A DNA stretch of 64,000 nt from Fredinandcohnia humi (GTDB lineage Bacteria; Bacillota; Bacilli; Bacillales; Bacillaceae_L), in NCBI RefSeq assembly GCF_001439915.1, contig NZ_LMBW01000003.1, positions 242,782 to 306,781 of the forward strand, read 5' to 3'. The notes under the pieces are model-generated. The model searched no databases and was not told where the DNA came from. It was given only the letters and a program-made list of their open reading frames with translations. Position 1 is the first letter of the stretch, and each line of letters begins with the position of its first letter. The position numbers were made by a program, and so were the translations under genes. Below are positions 46,768 through 53,992 of this stretch, piece by piece.

Positions 46768-47358
46768 ATGCAGTTAGCACAAATTCGATTAGAATCTCAA
46801 AATGCGAAAATTGGAATTTGGACAACCCAACCTGTTCAAGAAATTCAGCAACCCAAGGCTGACCTTTCGATTGAACAGCCTAAAGCCGATTTGGAAATCC
46901 AAACTACACCTGGAAAACTAACAATTGATCAAACAGAAGCATGGGCCGACATGGATTTGAAGCATATTTCCCGACGTGTTACAGAGGCAGCAGACCAAGG
47001 TTATCAAGATTCCCTTGAAGGAATTGCGAGGCGAGCGCAAGAAGGTAACGAACTAATGAAAATTGAACATGGTGGAAATCCAATTGCTCAAATTTCCAAA
47101 AGTAACAGTGAAGGGCCAGAACTCCAATTTAATATTGGATGGATACCGTCCCACTTTAGTGTGAAGACTAGTTATGACCCTGCAGAGGTAGAAATTCAGG
47201 TCAAAGTGAACAAGCCTATCATCAATTCAAGCATAAATAAGCCAATTCACGAGTATACACCCGGTAAAGTGGACGTTAGTCTTGAACAGAGACAGTCCCT
47301 GAATATTGATTTTACTAATTTAAAATATATCGGTGTAAACTACGAGCAAGAGATCTAA
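46768..47358 (+). CDS. yviE: YviE (DUF6470) protein
   Basis: About 196 residues from the ATG at 46768 (GGAG 7 nt upstream); a TTG one codon earlier is less likely. It contains repeated short beta segments: QPKADLSIEQPKADLEIQTT, and near the end EVEIQVKVNKPIINSS and GKVDVSLEQRQSLNIDFT. It is the conserved gene between flgL and fliW in Bacillus. Function is unknown; the repeats suggest a beta-solenoid or adaptor. Confidence 0.88.
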   Translation: MQLAQIRLESQNAKIGIWTTQPVQEIQQPKADLSIEQPKADLEIQTTPGKLTIDQTEAWADMDLKHISRRVTEAADQGYQDSLEGIARRAQEGNELMKIEHGGNPIAQISKSNSEGPELQFNIGWIPSHFSVKTSYDPAEVEIQVKVNKPIINSSINKPIHEYTPGKVDVSLEQRQSLNIDFTNLKYIGVNYEQEI

Positions 47359-47375
47359 TATAAGGTTGTGGAAAA

Positions 47376-47807
47376 ATGGAAACAAAATATCATAGTGAGA
47401 TACATATTGAGGAAAATGAAATTATTACATTTTCGAAGGGAATACCAGGGTTTTTAGATGAAAATAAATTTGTGATTCTCCCATTTGGCGAGGATACAGG
47501 AGTCTCCGTTATGCAGTCTGTGAGCAATCCGCAGCTAGCGTTTGTAGTAACTAATCCGTTTTTCTTTTATAAGGAATACGATTTTAAGATTGATGACCAA
47601 GTGGTTGAACAGCTTCAATTAGATTCAGATAAGGATGTAACTGTGTATGTTATTTTAACTTTACAGGATCCATTTGAAAAAACAACAGCTAACCTCCAAG
47701 CACCTGTTGTTATAAACAATAAAAAGCAATTAGGTAAACAGGTTATCCTAACAAATACTTCATACCAAACGAAACACGCCATATTTGAAAAAGTGTCTGC
47801 TAAATAG
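47376..47807 (+). CDS. fliW: Flagellar assembly factor FliW
   Basis: A 143-residue protein with the FliW core [40 protein letters not shown] and [20 protein letters not shown]. FliW binds either cytosolic flagellin or CsrA; when flagellin is exported FliW is freed, sequesters CsrA and lets hag be translated. The neighbours csrA and hag complete this switch in order. Confidence 0.96.
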   Translation: METKYHSEIHIEENEIITFSKGIPGFLDENKFVILPFGEDTGVSVMQSVSNPQLAFVVTNPFFFYKEYDFKIDDQVVEQLQLDSDKDVTVYVILTLQDPFEKTTANLQAPVVINNKKQLGKQVILTNTSYQTKHAIFEKVSAK

Positions 47808-47818
47808 GAGGTGGGAGA

Positions 47819-48052
47819 ATGCTTGTATTAACTAGGAAAGTAAATGAGTCGATAAAAATTGGTGATGATATTGAAATTACCATATTATCGGTGAGTGGAG
47901 AGCAGATTAAAATCGGAATAGATGCACCGCGCAATGTTGAAATACATCGAAAAGAAGTCTATCTCGAAATTCAAAATGAAAACAACCAAGCCTCCCAAAC
48001 CTCATTAGATTTATTGAAGCAATTAAATATTAACTTTAAAAATACCCGTTAA
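47819..48052 (+). CDS. csrA: Carbon storage regulator CsrA
   Basis: A 77-residue RNA-binding protein: [20 protein letters not shown], then [22 protein letters not shown], the beta-strands that clasp GGA loops. It represses hag translation by covering the leader; a probable target hairpin is visible at 48206-48223. It starts 12 bp after fliW with TAGGAGGTGG. A terminator overlaps its last codons. Confidence 0.97.
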   Translation: MLVLTRKVNESIKIGDDIEITILSVSGEQIKIGIDAPRNVEIHRKEVYLEIQNENNQASQTSLDLLKQLNINFKNTR

Positions 48053-48078
48053 TCTTATATAGATATCGGGTATTTTTT
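48042..48078 (+). terminator. Terminator of the flgK-csrA operon
   Basis: ATACCCG (48042-48048) pairs with CGGGTAT (48067-48073), followed by TTTTTT. The left arm lies within the last codons of csrA. Confidence 0.75.
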
Positions 48079-48116
48079 ATGTGCAAAAATTTTCTGAGAA
48101 AAAGCTAAGAATCTAT

Positions 48117-48142
48117 TAAACAAATAAAAAACTTGTCGATAT
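48117..48142 (+). promoter_or_regulatory. Sigma-D promoter of hag
   Basis: TAAA at 48117-48120, a 14-bp spacer and GTCGATAT at 48135-48142. It is placed to give a leader of about 100 nt before the flagellin start. Confidence 0.85.
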
Positions 48143-48162
48143 AAAGTATGTAAACCAAATAC

Positions 48163-48188
48163 GTACAAAAGGCGGCCGACTTTCGTAC
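48163..48188 (+). promoter_or_regulatory. Hairpin in the hag leader
   Basis: GTACAAAAG (48163-48171) can pair with CTTTCGTAC (48180-48188) with one mismatch and a short GC-rich loop. It lies just after the expected transcription start and may protect the message or present the following CsrA sites. Confidence 0.5.
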
Positions 48189-48205
48189 TATTTGTAAATA
48201 TCAAA

Positions 48206-48223
48206 TTCCACAAGGACGTGGGA
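48206..48223 (+). promoter_or_regulatory. CsrA-binding hairpin in the hag leader
   Basis: CCAC (48208-48211) and GTGG (48218-48221) close a loop AAGGAC. The string ACAAGGACGT agrees with the CsrA consensus ACARGGAUGU at nearly every base. A second GGA is in the Shine-Dalgarno sequence CAAGGAGG at 48234-48241, so one CsrA dimer could bridge both and block ribosomes, as in B. subtilis. Confidence 0.7.
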
Positions 48224-48250
48224 TACAAACATTCAAGGAGGAAAAAGGAA

Positions 48251-49351
48251 ATGAGAATTAATCACAATATTGCAGCACTTAACACGCATCGTCAGTTGAA
48301 TACTGCATCAACTAATCAATCTAAATCAATGGAGAAATTAGCTTCAGGTCTTCGTATTAACAAAGCTGGAGATGACGCAGCTGGTCTTGCAATCTCTGAA
48401 AAAATGCGTGGACAAATCCGTGGTTTAGACATGGCGTCTAAAAACTCTCAAGATGCTATTTCTTTAATCCAAACAGCTGAAGGTGCATTAAATGAAACAC
48501 ACTCAATTCTTCAACGTATGCGTGAATTATCTGTTCAAGGTGCTAACGACACTAACGTAACGGAAGATAGAGCAGCTATCCAAGAAGAGTTAGATGAATT
48601 AAAGAAAGAAATTAACCGTATTGCAGATACAACTGAGTTTAACAAACAAACACTACTTAGTGGTGGTCTAGGTGGTGTTGTTGATCAAAATGCAGCAACA
48701 ACAACTGTATTAGCGAAAACTGGTGTAGCAAGTGCAACAACAAATGGTGCCATTGCAGATATTTATACAATTACAGCAAATGCTGGCGAATTAACAATGA
48801 AAAACAGTGCTGGAACTAAAACTCAAACAATTGCAAATGCTGCAGGAGCACAAGATTTAAACTTCTCTGACTTTGGAATTACAATTAAAACAAATGCTGG
48901 ATACTCAGCAGATGCAGCTGTTGGTGATGTAAAAGTGGTAGCAGGTTCAGTTACTTTCCAAATCGGTGCTAATGAAGACCAAAACTTAAGTTTAAATATT
49001 AATAGTATGAGAACTGATGGTACAGCTTTAGATTTAGAAGCTGCTGGTAAAGTTGATGTAACTGATCATGATGCTGCTAAAAAATCTATTTCAAACATTG
49101 ATAAAGCTATTGAAAATGTTTCGAAAGAACGTTCTAAATTAGGTGCTTATCAAAATCGTTTAGAGCACACAATCAATAACTTAAATACATCATCTGAAAA
49201 CTTAACTGCAGCGGAATCTCGTATCCGTGACGTTGATATGGCGAAAGAAATGATGGAACAAACAAAGAATTCTATTCTTTCTCAAGCAGCACAAGCAATG
49301 TTGGCTCAATCCAATCAAATGCCTCAAGGTGTTTTACAACTCTTGAGATAA
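48251..49351 (+). CDS. hag: Flagellin (unspliced reading frame)
   Basis: 366 residues from the ATG at 48251, preceded by AAGGAGGAAAAAGG; an upstream start at 48218 would lie in the leader. MRINHNIAALNTHRQLN and the ASGLRINKAGDDAAGLAISE region form D0-D1, residues about 145-270 are the variable domain, and the C-terminal D0 has ERSKLGAYQNRLEHTINNLN and NSILSQAAQAMLAQ. As drawn, the frame runs into a group I intron at 49307: its last 14 residues, QSNQMPQGVLQLLR, are encoded by intron sequence and end at TAA 49349-49351. After splicing, the 49679-49723 exon gives the tail QANQQPQGVLQLLR instead. Filament protein, exported via FliS. Confidence 0.96.
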   Translation: MRINHNIAALNTHRQLNTASTNQSKSMEKLASGLRINKAGDDAAGLAISEKMRGQIRGLDMASKNSQDAISLIQTAEGALNETHSILQRMRELSVQGANDTNVTEDRAAIQEELDELKKEINRIADTTEFNKQTLLSGGLGGVVDQNAATTTVLAKTGVASATTNGAIADIYTITANAGELTMKNSAGTKTQTIANAAGAQDLNFSDFGITIKTNAGYSADAAVGDVKVVAGSVTFQIGANEDQNLSLNINSMRTDGTALDLEAAGKVDVTDHDAAKKSISNIDKAIENVSKERSKLGAYQNRLEHTINNLNTSSENLTAAESRIRDVDMAKEMMEQTKNSILSQAAQAMLAQSNQMPQGVLQLLR

Positions 49352-49678
49352 TGATTGAAGGGCGTCTAGCATGGTAACAGGCTAGAGTATAACTGGGTGA
49401 ATTGCTGGAACTTCCTAAAGCTTTATCAACCACAACGTAACAGGAAACAGTAAGCGTGAAGGTTAAAAATGGTGAAGATGAAACAATGGATAATCAGCAG
49501 CCAAGCTCCTGTCTCGAAAGAGTGGAGAAGGTTCAACGACTAGAGAAGTACGGTCTAAGGCGAAAGCTATGACTATGAATCTCGTAGGGCAGTAAATACT
49601 GTTCGAAGTGCCCAGCTCCATGAAAAAACATGGATGAAGATATAGTCTATTCTGTAATCGAAAGATACAGCCGCAAAG
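49307..49678 (+). ncRNA. Group I self-splicing intron in hag (probably IA2)
   Basis: Conserved core parts are visible in order: the guide sequence followed by AGTATAA as in phage td-type introns; AATTGCTGGAA; AATCAGCAGCCAAGC (P4 region); a P6 arm CTC-GAAA-GAG at 49513-49522; P7 strand GTTCAACGACTAGAG; P7' strand GAAGATATAGTC; a P9 hairpin with a GAAA loop at 49651-49669; and a final G at 49678. The 5' site is put after TTGGCT (49301-49306), which pairs with GGCTAG (49380-49385), giving the required U-G at the junction. The 3' site keeps frame and restores the usual flagellin end. There is no homing endonuclease frame. Boundaries could shift slightly. Confidence 0.88.
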
Positions 49679-49723
49679 CAAGCGAACCAACAACCACAAG
49701 GAGTTTTACAACTTCTTCGTTAA
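49679..49723 (+). CDS. hag: hag 3' exon (flagellin C-terminus)
   Basis: Fifteen codons, QANQQPQGVLQLLR plus TAA. Joined to the codon for Ala at 49304-49306 they give MLAQANQQPQGVLQLLR, the standard flagellin end. The segment has no start of its own. It differs from the intron-encoded tail at six synonymous codons and only two amino acids (S/A, M/Q). Confidence 0.85.
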   Translation, partial: QANQQPQGVLQLLR

Positions 49724-49741
49724 TTTTAAACTTTTTAGAAG

Positions 49742-49776
49742 GGACTCTAGTTTTTTTACTAGGGTCTTTTTTAACA
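49742..49776 (+). terminator. Terminator of hag
   Basis: GACTCTAGT pairs with ACTAGGGTC (one G-U) and is followed by six T residues. It lies after the 3' exon, so the intron is within the hag transcript. Confidence 0.85.
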
Positions 49777-49798
49777 ATTATAGTGAAGGAAAAAAATA

Positions 49799-50532
49799 AT
49801 GAATAGAATATTAGACATAGATATGGACTTTTTTTGGATAAAATTGCTACAGAGAAAACTGGGGATGATAGATTAGATGAAAATGAGTATATTCCATGGA
49901 ATGAAAAGGATTTTCGGCTATTTTTGGAGCAAAAATGTAAATTAAGTAAAGGGAATAAAATCATGGATAGAATAATAAAAGAACATGATCAGGCATTTTA
50001 TTTTTGGGAAGAACTAATAGGAATGAAACTTATTGAATTTCCTTTTTATGTGACACATATTGATGCCCATACTGATCTAAAAGCAGGTTATCCAAGTAAT
50101 GCTTTGAATTATATTTTGGAAAATCTACTTCACATCCCTATCTCTAGAAGGCTAAAAGAGTTTAATCGAAATGAAATGGGTCCTGCTAATTATCTATCAT
50201 TTGCAATAGCATGTGGTTTATTTAATAATGTAGAGTTAGTCATTCATCCTGACTTTACATACTGTGATTTACCTATTCTTTTGTTTAAAGACTGTACTAT
50301 AGATAGTGGAAAATTAGAAATGAAAGCTTACGAAAATAAGGTTTTACAATATAGTAATTTCAATAATCCAATTTCCAAAGATCAAGAAATTCCTTTTCAA
50401 ATAAATCCACTTAAAAAATTTCAGTCTCAAGATCACTATGATTTTCTTATCTTTTGTCAATCACTTGGATACACACCTAAAACAGCTGACTTCATGATTG
50501 AAATAATCAAAGAATATATCGTTAAAGTATAG
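49799..50532 (+). pseudogene. UPF0489-family gene with a frameshift in a 7-T tract
   Basis: From the ATG at 49799 (GAAGGA upstream) the frame reads MNRILDIDMDFFW, the UPF0489 start, then shifts; the main frame continues from 49834 as DKIATEKTGDDRLDENEYIP to the end (232 residues). The two join if the T run at 49829-49835 had one more T, giving DFFLDKIATEK. The rest is intact, with FPFYVTHIDAHTDLKAGY, a metal-site-like motif of the arginase-like fold. It could be dead, phase-variable by slippage, or rescued by frameshifting. Function of the family is unknown. Confidence 0.75.
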
Positions 50533-50674
50533 ATTCTTGAATGAGTATCATTATCCTCCGAAATAGGCTAATTAGTTTAGGGAAATGCAATAGAAGCATT
50601 AATCAAGTTAATATTTAATCTTACTACAATATAGAAAAGTATGACAAAATTTTTCGATAATGGAGGAAACCTCA

Positions 50675-50839
50675 ATGTCAGCTGTAAAAAAATAAATCCA
50701 AGAAATTGAAGGTCTGTCGAAAGAAGAGAAGGAAGAAGTTTTAAAGGAATTGCAGGATAAATACTTTAACTTATCAGGTGATTCATTTATTGTAGGCGAA
50801 AATTATAAATTTTGGTTAAATGAGAAGGACGAAGAATAG
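50675..50839 (+). pseudogene. Small gene with an early stop codon
   Basis: ATG at 50675 with ATGGAGGAAAC upstream reads MSAVKK, a TAA, and then IQEIEGLSKEEKEEVLKELQ and KYFNLSGDSFIVGENYKFW to a stop at 50837-50839. Restoring the stop codon gives a 54-residue acidic protein. EIEGLSKEEKEEVLKEL is of the kind seen in addiction-module antitoxins, but this is weak. Its end overlaps the start of the next frame. Confidence 0.5.
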
Positions 50840-51158
50840 GAATCAGAAGTTTAAACAAGGTGAGGTTAAGATTGCCAAAGTATATTTGCGGTATTCAACC
50901 ATTTCTTTGGAGGAACCAATGGATAAAGAGGCACGGGAACATAAACAATTTCTTGAACAACAGCTTAACTGGTGTAAAAAACAAGATCGTATTTTAGAAG
51001 AGATAGAAAGGAAGCTTCATGAAATGAAAAAAATTGCTCAATACACTCTTGATCATGAACTTTCAGCAATAGAAATTGAACAGTTGAACAGTCAATTGAA
51101 TGCATTGAAAAGAGAAGTGCATTTTTTGGAAAAGCAATTACAATCTGTTGTCCATTAG
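50820..51158 (+). CDS. Hypothetical coiled-coil protein
   Basis: Up to 112 residues. The longest frame starts at 50820, inside the preceding broken gene; a start at 50919 with TTTGGAGGA upstream would give 79 residues and may be the true one. The C-terminal two thirds are a charged coiled coil (KKQDRILEEIERKLHEMKK, LNALKREVHFLEKQLQSVV). I recognise no family. It lies 21 bp before the YjfB-like gene, which suggests a motility-associated pair. Confidence 0.5.
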   Translation: MRRTKNRNQKFKQGEVKIAKVYLRYSTISLEEPMDKEAREHKQFLEQQLNWCKKQDRILEEIERKLHEMKKIAQYTLDHELSAIEIEQLNSQLNALKREVHFLEKQLQSVVH

Positions 51159-51179
51159 AAGGAGAAAGGTGGTATTTTC

Positions 51180-51380
51180 GTGGATATCGCATTAATGTCA
51201 ATGGTATTAAGTCAAGGACAAGTCCAGCAAGAGGCTTCGATTTCTGTTATGAAAATGGCAATGGAAAATGCTGAACAGCAAGAAGACGCTATTCAGTAGT
51301 TCTTGAATACGAATGACGCAACTACTATGAAACATTCTGCTCAGCCGCATCTGGGTGGAAGTATTGATTTGAAAATATGA
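51180..51380 (+). pseudogene. YjfB-like putative motility protein with an internal amber codon
   Basis: From GTG at 51180 (AAGGAGAAAGG upstream) the frame reads MDIALMSMVLSQGQVQQEAS, then SVMKMAMENAEQQEDAIQ, a TAG at 51297-51299, and continues FLNTNDATTMKHSAQPHLGG and SIDLKI to TGA 51378-51380. The whole matches the short YjfB family, whose members end in a PHLG..IDI/V motif. Only the amber codon breaks it. The 39-residue N-terminal piece could still be made. Confidence 0.75.
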
Positions 51381-51606
51381 ATTAAGTCTACGTTACAACG
51401 CCTGGAAAATTATGATTTCAAATAAAAGGCTACTGTGACCACCCGAATTTTGGGCGTGGGGGGAGATAAAAAATAAATTACGGTTATACATAGTAAGCAT
51501 TGGAAAGGGGATGAAAATTAAGTTAAACTAAGAAATAAGAATGGTTAACGTTCCCCAACATTCATGAACAATCATTGAACAACTTTAAAAGAAGAGGTGG
51601 ATTTTT

Positions 51607-52051
51607 GTGTCAGATAATTTATATGATTTTTTGAAAAAGAAAAAAACAGAGTATAATCAAGAACAGATGGACTGGAATAAGGTTAAAGAAGAATGGGTTC
51701 AACAGTTAGTGGTATTTATGGATACTATAAAAAATTGGTTGAAACAGCCGAAAGAGGAAGGTTTAATTGAGATTATAGAGCGTGAACTAGAAATTTCAGA
51801 GGAACATATTGGAAAATATAAAGCCCCTACACTGGAACTAGTTATTGGAACAGAAGCCATCAAAATTACTCCCATTGGGCGTTTTATTATTGGAGCAAGT
51901 GGAAGGGTAGATATAAGTTCTTATATAAATCGCTTTAATGTTTTTTCACCACTCTGAAAAAGGTTGGATTTATAGAAATGAGGGGCAAAAGGGAAGTTTT
52001 CAGCCGCTAACTGAAGAAAATTTTACAAAGATGTTAAAGGAACTTGTCTAA
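51607..52051 (+). pseudogene. Partner gene A of a HEPN module, frameshifted
   Basis: 116 residues are readable to a stop at 51955-51957; the downstream frame continues HHSEKGWIYRNEGQKGSFQP and LTEENFTKMLKELV to TAA 52049-52051. A frameshift near the 6-T run at about 51944 separates them. The N-terminal part is a homologue of the protein at 52714-53217: both have a WL..L/I..W segment, a helical middle, and ITPIGRFIIGASGRVDI against LEPLGTIVIGSKGRIDL. The stop of the restored frame overlaps the HEPN start by one base (TAATG). Function unknown; probably the partner or antitoxin of HEPN. Confidence 0.65.
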
Positions 52052-52584
52052 TGCAAACTGAATTAGATAAAGTAATGGACTGGTATCAAATAAATTTGGA
52101 CTGTCAAAAAGCAATGAAAATAATCATTAGAAAAAACCCTGAATCAATCCCTCTTCAAAGCCTTTTAGTTACAAAGGAAGTAAAAGAAACAACGAAATTA
52201 TTAGATAAATCTATATCTGAATTAAATGATTTAACGATTGTTTCACTTGTCTCTATCTTCGAACAAACAATGCTAGACCTTCTACGAAATTATATTCACT
52301 TCCAACTTTATTCAAATGATAATCTTACTAAGAATATAAGCAGATACACACTTCGACAGTTTGAACGCGGTCGCTTTAGTGAAATTATTGAATTATTTAA
52401 GCCAATCGTGGATTCTCAATTAATTGGAATGGTAAAGCAAGTCTACGAGTATCGGAACTGGGTTGCTCATGGAAAACAACCTGAAAAAACACCATCTAAA
52501 ATAGATCCTATATCTGCATATGAACGCTTATCTGATTTTTTAAGTAAAGTTACTTTTAATCCTTCATATAAAGTAGTCAATTGA
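52051..52584 (+). CDS. HEPN-domain protein (putative RNase)
   Basis: A 177-residue, all-helical protein. Near residue 135 the motif YRNWVAHGK gives R135-x4-H140, the HEPN RNase catalytic signature; the first helix region has LTIVSLVSIFEQTMLDLLRN. HEPN proteins of this size are ribonucleases in toxin-antitoxin, abortive-infection and RiboL-PSP systems. It is coupled by a one-base overlap to partner gene A. It is intact, whereas its paralogue at 53255-53808 is broken. Confidence 0.72.
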   Translation: MQTELDKVMDWYQINLDCQKAMKIIIRKNPESIPLQSLLVTKEVKETTKLLDKSISELNDLTIVSLVSIFEQTMLDLLRNYIHFQLYSNDNLTKNISRYTLRQFERGRFSEIIELFKPIVDSQLIGMVKQVYEYRNWVAHGKQPEKTPSKIDPISAYERLSDFLSKVTFNPSYKVVN

Positions 52585-52713
52585 GTCAATGGGTTTGTAG
52601 GTTATTGTCGGAGACATTGCTGGTTGAAAATGATCCGTTATCTGAGTGCTTTTTTATTTGAATGTAACGGAGTACAATGTAAATTAGAATTGATAAAAGG
52701 GAGGTTAAACCTA

Positions 52714-53217
52714 ATGAGTTTAAGAGATTTGGAAAAATTTTTAAATCAGGATAATAAGCAGGGAGAACTAGCAGTTGATTGGGATTGTGAAAAACAATTT
52801 TGGCTCGATGCAGTTGATAAATTGTATAAGGATATTGTTACCTGGTTAGAGCCTTTACGTGAAAACCCTAATTTTAAGATCAGATTTGAAAAAATCGTAT
52901 TACAAGAAGAAGAAATTGGTGCATATGAGGTCAATAGAATGATCATTAATTTGAAAGGTCATAAGGCTATATTAGAACCACTTGGTACAATTGTGATTGG
53001 TTCCAAAGGACGTATTGATCTTCAAGGAACAAATGGATCTGTTAAATTTACTTTTGTGGATAAACGATTAACTCGGACCAAAGTTACTGTAAACATTAAT
53101 ACTGAAAAAGAGCACGTAGAACAAGGACAAAACAAGCATTTCGAATCAGAAACTCCTGAATATGAATGGAAAATTATGACTCCAGCGCCAAATGTACAAT
53201 ACTTACCTTTGAACTAA
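52714..53217 (+). CDS. Partner protein A' of the second HEPN module (lightly truncated)
   Basis: 167 residues from the ATG at 52714, which has GGGAGG upstream; the longer frame from 52624 has no ribosome site. It is a paralogue of 51607-52051 over its first 110 residues (GTIVIGSKGRIDL motif), with an extra C-terminal part ending EYEWKIMTPAPNVQYLPLN. The stop is followed in frame by ETFSHALLGVIKHD and a TAG overlapping the next start, which matches the LT.E.F...L.E tail of partner A. So about 14 residues have been cut off by one stop codon. Role unknown. Confidence 0.62.
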   Translation: MSLRDLEKFLNQDNKQGELAVDWDCEKQFWLDAVDKLYKDIVTWLEPLRENPNFKIRFEKIVLQEEEIGAYEVNRMIINLKGHKAILEPLGTIVIGSKGRIDLQGTNGSVKFTFVDKRLTRTKVTVNINTEKEHVEQGQNKHFESETPEYEWKIMTPAPNVQYLPLN

Positions 53218-53254
53218 GAAACTTTTTCACATGCTTTATTAGGGGTAATTAAAC

Positions 53255-53808
53255 ATGATTAGTGGAAATCAAAACTTTTCAGGTGAAAATCAAGATATTC
53301 AAGATATAGGACAATGGTATGGAATAAATGTAGAAGCCATAAAGAGATACAAAAAATATATACTTAGTTTTTTTCACACTGATGAAAATATTCCAGAACA
53401 ATTTTTGGGGATGACAGTAAATCAGGTAAATGAGCATTTTACTGCCCTTTTAAGAGAAGTCGAAAATTCATTTAGTTTAAATGCTGTAGCAGCAATTGAA
53501 GCGAAGTTTCGAATTGATTATATTGTGAGATCTACCAAAAGTTAAAAGACGATTTAAGTCGTGAGTTTAGGGTTATATTTAAAGAAAGAAGTCAGCGTGT
53601 CGGATTAGAAGATGAAATTCTAGAACTGTGGAAAAAACACTTACCCGAATATAAGGCCTTAATAAGCACCTATATCCAGTCCCTAAAATATCGCCATTGG
53701 TTAGCACATGGTCGTTATTGAAGGCCGAAATATGGTCGAAACTATGATTTTACTTTAATATATGTCATTTGTAACCAAATAGAAACTAGCATTCCGTTTA
53801 ACTATTAA
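53255..53808 (+). pseudogene. Second HEPN gene, broken
   Basis: The first 96 residues end at 53545; a frameshift near 53523 joins them to YCEIYQKLKDDLSREFRVIF and LKYRHWLAHGRY, then TGA at 53719-53721, then RPKYGRNYDFTLIYVICNQ to TAA 53806-53808. YRHWLAH is the same R-x4-H catalytic motif as in the intact HEPN at 52051. The start overlapped the original end of the partner gene. Two lesions make the full protein impossible without correction. Confidence 0.72.
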
Positions 53809-53930
53809 TTTATATATTGCCTTTTATTATTTCTATATCTACTTTCTTTGAAACTTCTTAACCCCCAAGATAATCGTCATCCTTACATGCCTGTTTTTGG
53901 ACTCTCTCCAAAAATGATTCTAAAATCCAT

Positions 53931-53956
53931 TAAGAAATCCATTTTCCCTCCGATAT
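53931..53956 (+). promoter_or_regulatory. Sigma-D promoter of flaG-fliD-fliS-fliT
   Basis: TAAG at 53931-53934, a 14-bp spacer and TCCGATAT at 53949-53956, 37 bp before flaG. Confidence 0.7.
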
Positions 53957-53992
53957 AACTAATAAAGGTCCGATCGTTTAGGAGGAAATGAT

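Noticed and set aside
49307-49678. Homing endonuclease gene inside the intron
   Set aside because: No frame of useful length with LAGLIDADG, GIY-YIG or HNH motifs exists in the 372 nt.
49307-49740. Simple duplicated flagellin end or mobile-element debris after hag
   Set aside because: The region has ordered group I intron core motifs, a guide pairing with the exon, a GAAA-capped P9 and a terminal G, so an intron explains it better than random debris.
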